Positions 22,531 through 35,100 of a stretch of DNA of 37,500 bases are shown here, in pieces (position 1 is the first letter of the stretch; each line of letters begins with the position of its first letter). The stretch lies in assembly GCA_009760855.2 (NCBI GenBank), contig WPIO01000009.1:3055001-3092500 (forward strand), in the 5' to 3' direction. This DNA comes from Cristatella mucedo (taxonomy: Eukaryota; Bryozoa; Phylactolaemata; Cristatellidae). The notes under the pieces were generated by a model. That model did not search any database, had not been told where the DNA came from, and saw only the letters and a list, made by a program, of their open reading frames with translations. The position numbers and the translations under genes were made by a program.

Positions 22531-22959
22531 CCAGTAGACTTCCGTTGACTGGGAGCTCGAGCGACGAAAGGACACTCGTTGACGTCTCTCTAGGCCTGAC
22601 AGCCTTTGATCGCCGGAGACAGAACTGCAGGAACCCGTGCTCGGTTCGCTTCTCCCGGAAGGCCTCGTGAGCCCCACCCTCGATCCTTACAAATACGGTA
22701 GCATCTTTTCAGCAGAAGTGGTAGCTTCGTCTGAGAAAGGACTCCCATTCTGCGTGCCGAAGGACCGTCGCCCAGAAAGGGCTCTTCGGCTCCTACGTAA
22801 TAACTGTTGCGTTACCCATTTCGGAAGAGTTTGAACCTCAGTACTGGAGGGAGCCTCCTCGGGCGCCATTTGAAAAGAGATTTTTACATCCCCATTAGGA
22901 GTTTCTCCCCAATGCTCCCTATCCGGCTGGCTTGTAGAGGCCCTAACAGAAATCATAAG

Positions 22960-23213
<254 letters not shown>

Positions 23214-23489
23214 TCCATCCCTCCCTATGGAAACACTTTTTGAAGCTGGCGAAAGCGCCAATCGACAAATCCTCGGGGTCCGCTTATTCTCTTAGCCCCC
23301 TTCCTGGAAGCCGTATAGCTGCCACGAAGGGGGCTTCGCGGTTTACAGCTGATCTGCAGGGTAGCGCTCGGCAGAGGAGGGGTCGGAACTGCTGCAGCTT
23401 TGATTTGGGCAGCCCGGCCTCGCCCTCACAATCAGACGTAGGGGAGGCCTTAGCTTCCCCTCGGCCTTGCCGTGCGAACGTAATGTATT

Positions 23490-23597
23490 GCAATGTATCT
23501 CCGTCTGTAACTCCACATGGCCGTAAAGGCCAAGTGGATGTTACGCAGGAGAGTTTTCTGTAACGAGCTTAAAGCCTAAGCGGTTTTCGATGAGGTA
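23490..23597 (-). mobile_element. inverted 3' end fragment of the second non-LTR element type
   Basis: The plus strand reads ATCTCCGTCTGTAACTCCAC and TTACGCAGGAGAGTTTT, the reverse complement of 7440-7540. Only about 100 bp remain. Confidence 0.6.
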
Positions 23598-24654
23598 GCC
23601 AGCAGACGTAATCTCACGAAACGCAGAGAAAGTGAGAAGCACATTGGAGTCAGCAAGCCTGTCGGAGAAATGATTAGTGTGGTAGCAGCAGCTCGTGGCG
23701 GCGTTTGTCGTAGGCTCGGAAGTACAGCCGGGTATCGCAGCTGCGAATAAGGGCAGATGGCGACCACGCGGCCGCTCAGCAGTTTTGCAACCCCACGTAC
23801 CCCCTTCCCATTTAGTTACGCTCTACACGAGTGGACAGCTCGTGCTCTCCACTCGTCGCCCTTCCTTCCCACAGGGTAAGTCGCAAAGACCTTTGTGTGA
23901 AGGAACACGACTTTTGCAGCCTTCGAGCACTGGGCGGAGACCTTGCGATGGCTCTCTCTCAGACTGCCCAAGTAGCCGCAAGCTCACGACCGGTGGAAGG
24001 GCAGACGATGACTCGGCTGTCCTGCCCAAATCCATGCATTGGCGGCATCTGTGGGTACATCCATCTACCACAAACTGCCGCCAGCTGTCGGGCGGGTTCG
24101 GAACGAACAATGGCCCGACAGTGCGAAAACAACGCATGCTTGGAATGCACGGGCTGCTGAAGGAGTGCAGCGAGGGAGGGGAGGCAGAGATCCCTCGACG
24201 CCGGCAGCCGTCTAGTGTTTGTAAACTGGGCTTGTCCGGCGTAGCTTGAAATAAAGGTTTTGGTGTTGGAGCCAGCAGACTTGTTGCTCGGTCGCGCTAC
24301 CCAGCCCGACGACAGGTCGTGCGGAGGACTGTCACACTTTGCCACCGGTGTTCAAACTCGTTGGTTCGGCTCCCGAGGTCGGCCTGACGTATCGCGATCT
24401 GTCAGCAGAGCTCACGAGGCTCGGGAGCACAGCTTCTCGCTAGCCCGTCCTGGAATCAGCAGCAGGCCCTCAACGGATGCCTGCTCGTAGTCGCCGGTGG
24501 TCCAGCCCTAGGCACCCAGCGTCATTAACCGCCGCAGGGAATGTCGTAAACTTCTTTTCCCAAAATGTTGGTACTTCTATACCGTGCGAACCCGAAACGG
24601 ATGCTGCCACCCTCTGGCTTCGAGGGCGCCGCCGAGATGTTCCGCGAAGATTGC
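23598..24654. other. GC-rich stretch upstream of the DENND3-type gene
   Basis: Long overlapping frames on both strands (plus 23695-24249, minus 23959-24345) without recognisable domains. The plus frame ends just before GAAATAAAGG at 24247, a polyadenylation-type signal. This may be the end of an unrecognised transcript or a long-terminal-repeat remnant. Not resolved. Confidence 0.25.
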
Positions 24655-24925
24655 AGCGCTCATTTCCACAATTCTTACGCAACGACATCCTCTATGATGT
24701 TGCCCACTGTTGCACATCCGTTCCAGTCGTCCTGAGCTGTTACTGCCGTGCTAATCACTTTTTTGACGGCCCTCCTGACTCGGCTACGCTTCGCGGTTTC
24801 TCTTTGCTTCGTGAGATGTAGTCCGTTGGCTACCGTAAATTTGCACTCAAAGCCGCTTGTAACGCTCACTTAGCCCTCGTGGCTTTGTGGAGCTACAGAT
24901 GGAGATGCGTGACGCAGCATTCCGG
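24655..24925 (+). mobile_element. 3' fragment of the second non-LTR element type
   Basis: DNA and translation match 7250-7540: CCACAATTCTTACGCAACGA, a sense frame with SCYCRANHF...PDSATLRGFSLLREM ending at 24821, then GATGTAGTCCGTTGGCTACC and TTTGTGGAGCTACAGATGGA. The homology stops near 24925. Confidence 0.65.
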
Positions 24926-26051
24926 TAGTTACTCGCTGCCGCTGCCGCCGCCACCACCGCTGCTGCTGCTGCCGCTGCTGTCCTGCTGCTTGCTGCTCTT
25001 CGTGCGAGTCTTGTGGGCCATCGTATCCCCCGAGTGCAGCTCTGACTGCAGCTGACTTCGCCGAGCCAGCATGAACGTCTTGTCCGCTCGGATCTGTCTT
25101 TTTTCTGCAATCCCGCGTAGCATCGCCTCACCTGCGGCTCGCTGCGATCGCAGTTTGTTGTTATCACTTAAAAGATCTCAGACGCTGCCTCGTCGCACGC
25201 CTGGGTCATATTCGAACTCGGCTGGCGCTCGCTATTGGCTGCAGCAAATTTGAAACACAAGGGAGCGCGTATTTCCATATTTGCATATTCGTGTATTCTC
25301 GTTGCTTCACCTGGCTCAGTGAGTGGCGTCAGACCCCCTGTCGAAAAATTAGGGCTGCCGACTTCAAGCTTTTTTAGACGGGGCTTTCTATATTTTCGTC
25401 ACTTAGCTGTCCCTTAGCTGTATTGCCTGAAGCATTAATGGTGCGACACATTCGCGTGGAATTGCTTGTTAGAAGCAAGTGCGACAGTTAGATCAAACAA
25501 AGCGACGAAATTGCACATTTATGAATGTTATAGTATAGTATCGAACGACTCAATGTTCAATGTGAGCATAAATTTTAGTCAGTCCTTCGGTGACCTTGGC
25601 CTTACGTTGATACACGTTCGTGATATGTCTACTACTACCGGGCTGAGACGGCTTCGATAAGTGTCATGTCAAAGCAAGGGAGATAATTCACTTATTTGCA
25701 TATCAGTTATGCCCTGCATTTCTATAGCCGAAATTAAACTTTGAACTGGCCGTTGAATTACTTATTGGGGCTGACTAGGCTTTAGATCAGCGTCTTACTA
25801 ATTATAATAATAATGCACTTGATGTGCGTAAACGCTGCTGAGATCTCAGTAGATTATCTTTATTCTTTTAGTAGTTTCTCTGGAACATTCAAAAATTTCA
25901 TTTAAGTATCTTAAACGTCTTAAAGATTTTAATAAAACACTATTTTAATAATGCTTATTTATCTGTACTAATTGACTTTAATTAATTTCTTCACGATTTA
26001 TGCTGGTACAAGCTAGTGTGTAATAAATATTTCTTTCTGAACCACGCTCAG
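24926..26051. other. 5' flank or first intron of the DENND3-type gene
   Basis: It contains a CTG-type GCTGCTGCTGCCGCTGCTG run near 24960, then turns AT-rich from about 25400 to 26030. The missing first coding exon was not recognised. Confidence 0.4.
25804..25825 (-). mobile_element. minimal LINE 3' terminus
   Basis: ATAATAATGCACTTGAT matches only the last bases and tail of the LINE family. It could be an extremely truncated insertion or chance; low confidence. Confidence 0.3.
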
Positions 26052-28066
26052 GCGTGACACTTCCGTCGCTGCCCAAGTGTCAGCGGCTGCGGCCGCCCTT
26101 TTAACACCAACGTACCAGTCCTCGTGGCTCCCTCAGCGTCACAGCGCCCGGTCGCTGCAGGTGCTGTGTGCCATCAGCTCGCGCGTGGCCGTCTTCCCTT
26201 GCCGCAAGGATGGCGCGCAGGCCGACGACTACCCTCCTCGAAAGGATCGCGCCGCCGGACGCGACTTGCAGTCGCTCGCCGAAGAGTCGTCGCCTCCGAC
26301 TGAGGCAGGTGCAGACGACTTCCGGCTGCCGATACCCCCGACAGGCGTGCCGCGGGCATCCGTGGCCGCTCGATCGGCCGCTCGAGGCGTCGGTGGCCAC
26401 CTTGACCTGCGCTCGCCCTCCCTGCCTAACGTTCGAAAGACGAGTGTGACTCTGGACCGCCACCGGCAGCCGCAGGAGGTCACCCGGGGGTCAGCCATTG
26501 TCACGTCGAAGAGCCCCGACATGCCTATGTCGCGAGAGGACATGGACTCGCTCTGCCGCCTCTGCTTCCACGACGGCCTGCGAGCGTACAGCGGCCCGCC
26601 GCCCAGCGATAGCGTGCGTGGCTTCGTGATGACCGACATCGCCGGCTCGCGGCGCTACGCCGCCATGCTGACTTTCTATCGCAAGTTTCACGCGAGAAGG
26701 CGCGACGCCGTCAAGCTGCTAGGCAGCGGCTCTGATCCCGGCAGTGGCGGCGGTTCGCCGCCGTCGCATGGCGTCCACTACGATCTGGTGCCCGACCACG
26801 CGCCGCGCGGCTCGGCCGCCGGTGTCGCGTGCCACCTGCCCGTCTGCTTCGTCCTCGTGTCCAAGTACCCCTACCACACGGCGCTGCAAGACGCGCTCTG
26901 TCGGCTGCACGTCGAGCTTCGCGGCGATGCGGCCGGCTTCGATCGGCTGGCGAAGGGCTTCGCGCACCTGATCACCGGCGTGCCGGTGCCGCCGCCCGGC
27001 GTCGTCGACCTCGCGCTGCCGCTCGGCGGCTCGACCGTCTTCCTGCACGCACCGCGCCACGCGGCCGCGCCCGTCGTCGACGTGCCGCTGCGGTTGCTCT
27101 TCAACGCCCTGTCGCCGCCGAACGTGTGCGCCGTCGCGGCTCACCTGCTCACCGAGCAGCGCGTAGTCTTCACCGCCTCCAATCCGGCGCTGCCGCTCGT
27201 CATCGTCGAGTCGCTGCTGGCGCTGATCGCGCCGTTCGTCTGGGTAGCGCCCTACGTGCCTCTGCTCTCCGTCGACATGATCGAGTGCGTCGAGGCGCCC
27301 GGCTACTTCGTAATGGGCCTCGACGCGCGCCACTGCGATGCCGTTCGCGATGTCGACGGCCTGGTCGTCGTCGACCTCGACCGCGACGCGGTGCGACCGC
27401 ACTCGGACGTCCCGCGCCTGGCGCTGCCGGTTCACGCGAGCGCCGCGTTCTGCGAGCGCATCCTTCGCGTGCCGCTCAACTTCGACGTGTACTGCGTCGG
27501 GCGCGTCGTCGAGAGCGTGCAGGCCGAGCGGCGGCGCTTCCAGGAGCGGACCAACGCCGAGATCCTCGGCGCCGGCAACCTGCTCATGGTCGACCTGTTC
27601 AAGGACGTGCTGCGGCACCTGCGCGGCGATCGCTTCTTCGACCGCCAGGAGTTCCTCGGCGCTGTGCCCGACGACGAGCGGCCGTTCTACGCGGCCGCCC
27701 TGCAGACGACCATGTTCTCGAACTTTCTGAAGCAGCGCATCGACATGGCGGCAAACAACCGCCGCGACCCGTGGCAGATCGAGGCCGACCGGCAGACGGC
27801 GGCGGCGGCGCCGTCGCTGCTGTCGTCCAGGAGGTCGAGCGGCAGCATGCGCGGCGTCCCGTCGACGGACGAGCTGGACGCTCTTCGCGCCGAGCACGTC
27901 GTCTTCGCGCTGCCCGGCGCGAATCGCGACGACATGCGCGAGTTCTACGCCGACTCGATACTCAATCTCAAGTCGTTCGCCGACGTGTCGAAAGACAGGC
28001 GCGTTCATCTCAGCTGCCTCTGCCTGGCCGGCCTGCTCAAGATCGCAGCACATCGCGCGGTCGAAG
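26052..28066 (+). CDS. DENND3: DENND3-like exon with N terminus and tripartite DENN domain
   Basis: The frame opens after TGA at 26038, and a possible acceptor (CGCTCAG) ends at 26051. Counting from 26077, residues 1-138 are low-complexity, Arg/Ala/Ser/Pro-rich. AIVTSKSPDMPMSREDMDSL near 139 matches the start of the family's uDENN. A Gly/Ser insert (GSGSDPGSGGGSP) lies near 215. FVLVSKYPYHTAL is near 260, the core DENN is about 334-415 (LLTEQRVVF, YFVMGLD), and dDENN is about 500-560 (LLMVDLFKDVLRHL, MFSNFLKQRI). The donor GTCGAAG|GTAACA after 28066 is phase 1. The frame continues into the intron to a stop at 28107, which is not coding. The 5' boundary is the least certain part. Confidence 0.85.
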
Positions 28067-29037
28067 GTAACAGGCACCGCCGCTGCTCCGAAGCTCGAGC
28101 TATTTAGAGAGGTATGGATCCGGCTGCCCCTGCTGGATGAACCTCGGCGCGACACTTTTGCGGCCGCCTCTCGCTAGCGTGTGTGCCACGTGCTGCTCTG
28201 GGTTGAGAAAGAGCTGCCCGGGTGACCGCGAAATAAGCCGTCCAGACATGTGTATCTGCAGGGGTAGATGTGCGTTCAAACTTGCCGAATGTACCGGAGT
28301 GGGCGGTTCGCAAGTAGAAACCGGTAAACATGCTTGCCGTGAACGGCTGATCTGCCTGTACGAAGAAGCCGCCTCTCTGCATCAGAACTGCCTTGGGGTA
28401 TACATAATAATTGCCGCTCGTGGTTCCGGTAATCTGGGGAAAACTTATGCAATGGCTCGACAAGATCTCGCAGTTATAGCCTACGGAACTGCCAAGCTCT
28501 TCGGCTTCAGATCCGCTCACGCATTTCCTTCGTTCTCATGACCGCAGGCCGTCTTCCATGGGAGTGAGTGCCAAAATGTTTTCACGCGGAACAGAGGATT
28601 GATCCTGCTGCTTCTAGATCGCCAACCCATAGCTCTGCCGATTGAGCTATATTGGCTACTCGGGTGTTAAAAGCTTTTGGCTTGAAATTCCAACGTGCAC
28701 CTGCTTGAGCCGAGTCTCGGCGGAAAGCAGATCATGTTGCCCAGTTGACAGACCACTTTACTCAGCTAGGTGAGGGATGTGGCTTGGGATAGCAGTCGGA
28801 GGCTGGGACCTTTTTTGAGGCTGGGGTAGCGACACTCAAGCCTATGCTTATTCGTAACGAAACTTTGAAGCGGGCGGCAAACTCGCTTTAGGTCGTGCCG
28901 CCCAGCTATGATGTAGAGCGAAGCTTTTCGGTTTTGGCTTGAAAGTTGTGCGACGCTCATGGCTTCGCCATATCACGGCTAGTAGATAAAATTCAGTGCA
29001 AGATCTCTCTCCTAACATCCGCAGTGCTGCTCAGGCA

Positions 29038-29131
<94 letters not shown>

Positions 29132-32100
29132 ATGTCATTGGTATAGCACCCTAAGAGAACTTAATCTCTATCGGGGTGTTTCACATTTCCCGCCGGGCTA
29201 GACCCCACCACCTGAACCGAGCCAGTATGGTGTCCTGCGTCTTAAGCATAGGTAACGGTTGGATTTTAATGATCCCTCATCGCAGCCACTTCTCCAAATA
29301 AAATGAAATGCTTGGAAAGATAGAATGGCTAAAAGCGCTCTTCCGTGGACGAGAGAACCTTCAAGACCATCTGAACCGTGAGTACGGGGGCCAGCCGTCG
29401 CCGAACTTCAAGTCTGGCGACATTCGCCGGCTGTGCCTCGTGAAGGCTGGAGGCTGCCGTGACCGTCTGGCCTCTGTGCTCTTTGTAGGTCGCCGCAATC
29501 GACGTGATAAACACAGTGCAAAAATCGGCCCCTTTGTTGAAAATGTCGCCGCTATCACATTACGCCACTTCACCCTCACCTTCGATAACTTCCCAATAAT
29601 TAGCTCATCGTGTTAAAAATCCCGTCACTCACTTCTACGTCCCATTTATTTTGCTCCGGCCTGCTTGCTAAACAGAAAGCGTCGCCTAGCTATTGCTTGC
29701 GTTTAGTCCCACAAATGATCCGTTCGACAGCTTTCGACTGTGTCCGGTCTTCGGACGCAAGTTTGTCGATCAGTGCAGGACGTATCGCTGCTGCATGCAA
29801 AACGCGTTAGAGTTGCACGTACTCTACCCGCTGACCAGCCCGATTCATAGTCCATCATACTGGTAAGTGAACTTGGCACCAACGTCGCTAGTCGCTGCTA
29901 CAACCTGGAGGCTAGGGCTCGTTCAAGGACGAGACAACTCACCCTGCGACTGCCGGTGTTGCCACTTTCTCACAGTGAGTCGGTCAGCCCTTGTGGCATC
30001 TGATCGGTCCTGCGAAGCCGACCAGATAAGCGAGCCAGTGCCAGTGTATTTGTTGACCGTATAGCGTTTGGTGAATTCGCTAGTCCTCGGCCGATCTCAC
30101 GATTACTAGTGGCCTTGTTTATGCAGCAGTTTCAGAATTCCCTTAACGCTGTCACTTTCGCGTCTCCCGCCCAATATTTAAGTATAGCTACTGGGCGGAC
30201 ATGCGTAAGTGCTATGCTCGCTCCCCAAAGCAGTGGTACAGAAACATGGTTTCCAGGTTGACAAGATGAATGCTGGGAAACCCGGAAAGATGGCGGTGCA
30301 TTTAAAATTGGGACCGCATCATCTAAAATGGACTGGTTTTAGCCTCTTGCTAACAAGCTTCAGATAGGACTACTTAAAGGCTGCCCAAGATTATGCCGCT
30401 GGATAACTCCCTGATTTTCGGAGAGTTGAGGATGCTCTGGCGCTTTGCTTTGTGCTTTTGCCTGCACAAATACTGATAATTGAAAGCATTGCGAGAATTT
30501 TTTGCCCCCGAGTGTAGTGCGTCTGAAGCTAAGCGCCCAGCCCAGCGCTGCACCACGACGCTCTGCTTGCACACAGCATTCGCTGAAACGTTGCTCGAAC
30601 GATCTCCGCCAAATGTGAAAGCGTCAGTAAACCACTCCGCTTGCTCTTCCGTCTGCGAGTTTTCGGCGGCGGCGAACGCCGTCTGCAGCACGGCGGTGAG
30701 GTCGCACCTTGATCGGCAGCCGTTTTCGGTGACGCTTCCAGGTCTGAACGACCTGTTCAAAGTTTTCGAAAAGGACCCGCAGACGTTTCCCCGGATGCTC
30801 GTCGAGGACCTGCTGCTGTCGCTTGACGAGAACGACGCCGACATAGTCGTGTCGCAGCTGAGCTACCAGCAGTTCTACACCGACCTGCTGGAGAAGGCTC
30901 GCGACCGGCGCTCGTCCGCTGCCGACGCCTTCATCAAAGTCGAGCTCAACAAGATTCCGTCTCGCTACGTCAATTGTAACGAGTTCGTCAAGTACTTCGA
31001 GCGGCTAGACCTGGCCGCCGACTGGGACACTGCGAGGCGGGTCTTCAACGCACTAACTCTGGGTAGGGCGGCGGGCTTAGGCGCCGCTCACTGCGGCGCA
31101 CTCTTGAAGCTCCCTGCTCGCCTTGACGGCTTGATCTGTGCCTGTTGCTTGTGCTTTTTCTCGGCGGGGTTGGCGGCCGCTCACTCTGGAAACTTCCGAT
31201 TGAGAGGGCTTGATGCACGCTCTCCTGACGGCTTGACCCACACCTCTTGTTCGCTCTTTTTCGTGCGGAAAAATGGCGATTTAAAGAAGTCAACTTCGCC
31301 GGCCGCCCGCGACCGTGCGAATGCTAACGAGCCGGGGCAGGCACCGCTGGCCGCTCTCTGTTTGTGCTGCCGTGCGGCGGGCGCAGCGGCCGCGCCCTGT
31401 ACCTGCGCCGCGGTCGCTGCGAAATCAGCGCCAGCAGTTCGGCTCAGCCGTTGCAATTGGGCTTCGGTGCGGTCGATCCTGTTGCTCGGCCGCACACTTG
31501 CCAGTCCGCGTGCTGGGCGATCGAGCGAGGGACCGAGTGCGTTGTCCTCTGCACTGCTCCCCCCTGGCGGCTCCGTCTCCCTTTGCCCCGCGGTTCCAAT
31601 GGCAAAGCCGTCTCGTAGGACGACCAATATTTCGCCAACGCGCCTCGCCCTTTCTGTCTGGCCTTGACCGAACGTCCTTGACCGAACATCAACTAGGCAT
31701 TGGGCTCTGCCGGCGGCTCGGCTGGTTTTCGTACAGCTTGAGAGCGTTGCCTTTTTTTACCTTCGTTTAACAGGCGGCGTCACTGATCAAGTATCGCCCG
31801 ATGCTTTTAAGGAGTTCTATGGGTTCTGGAAGGACAATGAACTGCAGCGAAAGGAGTTCGAGGGCTTGCTCACCGACAAAGTTCACAGTAAGGATAAGAT
31901 CCTCAAAGTGTCGCCTCTCGTGCGTACAGACTACGGAAATGGGCGAGTAAGTTCGCTAGGGGCGACAGTAGGCGTGGTCAGAAATGTTTAGGGAACTGGA
32001 CTTTGTAAGAGGTGCTTGACCTTTTACCTTTCCAGAGCTGGCCAGTAATGGCGGCATCTCGCCCCTCGAACAAGTGGGCCACTAATCTCTGATTTACACT

Positions 32101-35100
32101 GCCGAATCGCCGGTTTTGAACCCGCCGATTCGCTTATATCTGAACCCTCCGATTCGTTTATATCTGAGCCCTCCGATTCGCAGATTTATCAGCCTTCCGA
32201 TTCGTTGATACGGGTGGTTACATCTGCCACGTTACGAGCCGATTCTAGGCTAGTTTTGACAACATTTATTTTGGAGTTATAGCTTTGCTCTCATCCTCGG
32301 CCGAAGCCCCTCCCTCACATACATTCAGTCATTCAAGTGTTATCAAGGACGCAGCAGAGCACTAGAGCAAACACATGATATATGGGAAATCCTGGGCCGA
32401 GATAGCCCAGGAGGTCAGATGCACGCTCTTCACGACCGAGGTTGTGGGTTTGAGTCCTGCAGTGGGCGATCCTTTATAGCCAACTGCAAACGGTAATAGT
32501 ATCGGTTAAGGCTCTTCTGCCGCCATACAAACAAGGCTGTTTAATCAGCTGATATTTATTTATTTATTTATCGTGGCTGATTCAGTTTTGAGCGTAAGGC
32601 TCTCCAGTTTCTGGGTGATGTTGGCTTTTTCCGCAGCTGTTAGTCTTAGCTATTAGTATTGTTCTTTTCATCACTCAATTAAAGCCACTAACCATATTTG
32701 GATGGTGACCCTGTGCATATCACCTCTAACCATACTTGTTATTGAGCACGCTACCGCTAACCACTCGATCATGCTTCATTTGCAGCAAATGTAAAGTGCC
32801 TAGAAAGCGATTGAGTTATCTGAGGGCCCCATATAAAATGTATTAGTATTATTATTGCTGTTATTATTATTATTAAAGACTACAAGGAGCTTTCTCAAGA
32901 GCTCTCTGGTGTAGATTTTGTTGAATCTGGTGATCACCTGCTGGTTCATCAACTAAAGGATGGAAATTGCGTTGGGTGGCAGGTTTTAGGAAGTCGAAGT
33001 TCTCCTTCAGGTCATCGTGGGTGGTGCCCATGGGCGTTGTCCTGCAGCAGGAGAGCTTTCAGAGCCGAGCCCCTCTCCACCAGGTGTGTCTCTAGCAGGT
33101 GTCACCTAAGCTTTCTAGCTGGACTTCCACGTGACAGGCAGCTTTGACGTGACGACATTGTTCTTCTTAAAAACTCTGGGATTCTGCGAGTGGCAAGCGA
33201 GCAGGGGCTTGATCTTCAGGTCTCCACTAGCATTGAATGCTATTAAGAGTATCAGCCATTTTTGCACTATCGTAGTCGATTGGTCGCACGCAGGTGAACG
33301 GCGCGTCGATTTGTAACCCTTGAACCGGATTCGTAACCCAAGTCATATTTTTTGCCAACCCGAGTGCTAGTGAATAGGATCGCAGAATACGCAGCCCCGG
33401 ACTCCACGGGTATTTAGTTTTAAAATGGAATTTACTCGTGCCGTTTCGCTAGTGGGAGGCTTTTCTTGCGATTTTTCAAGGGTAGACTTAGTCTCCTTCA
33501 CTTGCGTGAACCCGGGGAGAATTCGCGGGCCGAGATCACCAACCAGTTAGTCAAAACTCTGGGGGGGTGAACTCGATGCCATTGCTAGGAACAGCTAAGC
33601 AAGTCTGGCTGGGCGGGCAAGCTGCTCACTTAATGCTGCCGCTAAGCTAATCGCTAGATGTTAGAGAGGGTTTGTCCGGTCGGGGTGAGTCGTTTCGGGG
33701 CTGAGCCTTAGCGCACTTTGCGCTTATAATCGCGGTCTTTGATTTTCAAAATTACCGTATTTTTACTAATGTAAGTCGCGCCTTTTTCCAATTTTTTGAA
33801 AAAAATAAACCTTAGTCGTGTTCACTGCAAGTCAAATAATGTCAAAATTAAAAGAAAAACTCTTTGCCTACCTATCTAGACCGTTCAACTTGTTCATTTT
33901 ACTTTAGATGACCATAAACCCCTAAAATATTGAGTTGTAAACATGCTGGATGGAAGTGAAGATGGTGCAATCTTTGAGGAAAGTGACCATTCAGAATATG
34001 ACAATGCTGGAGAACTCTGAAGATGTTAGCAGTGATACAGATGACGAGTTTCTTGCTAACTGTGTTGATTAAAGCAAACTTATATTAATGAAAAATGAGA
34101 TATATATTTAGTAATAATATTTTTCAAAGCTTTTCGCAAAATGTTGTCCATAAACTTATGGTGTGACTTATCCTCGGGTGCGACTTATAATCGTAAAAAT
34201 ACGGTAATACCGTGTACCCGTAATTTTTCGCGGTTACTCGTTAGTGAAGGTCTTTCCCGCTTCGTAGCTCTGTGCGACATAGCTCATCGGAAAGTAAACT
34301 CAGGTTAATGCATTCCAAATTCGGCGTAGACGAATCAAAGCTGGGGCGCGGTAGCCAGTACCACCAATGGCCGTCCACCAACGCGTTTTCGGGTTTGAAA
34401 ATAGGTTAAGCTTGGCTGTCCTAGGCTAGCTAACATGGGTTACGAAGTCAACACCATTCAGGAGACTCACTTATGTAGAGTGATGGCGAATTAGTGAATA
34501 AATGAATGAGTGAATGAACGAACGAGTAAATGAATTAATGGGGGACTGAGTTAATGAATGAATTGGTGAATTTCTCTTGAGGAACGAATTGGAGAAAGTG
34601 CGAATGACTGAGCCGCTCGCGTCCCAAAGGCGGCTGTCGTTTGCGCCACAGTCGGCTGACCCCTTCCGACATTTGTCGCTCGCCCGTACCGTCGTCTTAA
34701 CTTTGGGAGCCCAGCAATTCGTTTGGGCGGACGGGGCGTGCGGGCGAGAGAAGGCCGCTCGCTAGCTTTCGCGTGCGAGCACTCTCTAGCGTGTGGCGTG
34801 TTCGCGCATCTAGCGCTGGCCGCCATTCTTTTCGTAGCTGATTCTCACCGAGCGGCGGATCAGCTTCCTCGGGGAGGCGTCCAGCCAAGCGAGACAGATC
34901 ACGCCCATCGACCGCATCGAGAAGCTCGAGAAGGCGTCCAAGAAGACGTTCCTCAGCGGAGAGACGGCCACGCTGCGAATCGTGGCGCGAAAGGGCGTCG
35001 ACGACGAGGGACTCGAAGCCTCTTCTGCTGCCAAGCCGTTCACCGTCGTCCTCAAGGGCGACAGGAATGAGTGGTATGTCCTTATCAAGGAGATGTGGTA

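Noticed and set aside
23695-24260. Protein gene ending at an AATAAA-type signal, or an LTR
   Set aside because: The translation is not recognised, there is no paired repeat in the window, and no primer-binding site could be established.
26719-28155. 478-codon open frame on the minus strand and 413-codon frame on the plus strand
   Set aside because: Both are shadows of the GC-rich DENN exon; only the 26052-28066 frame shows family similarity.
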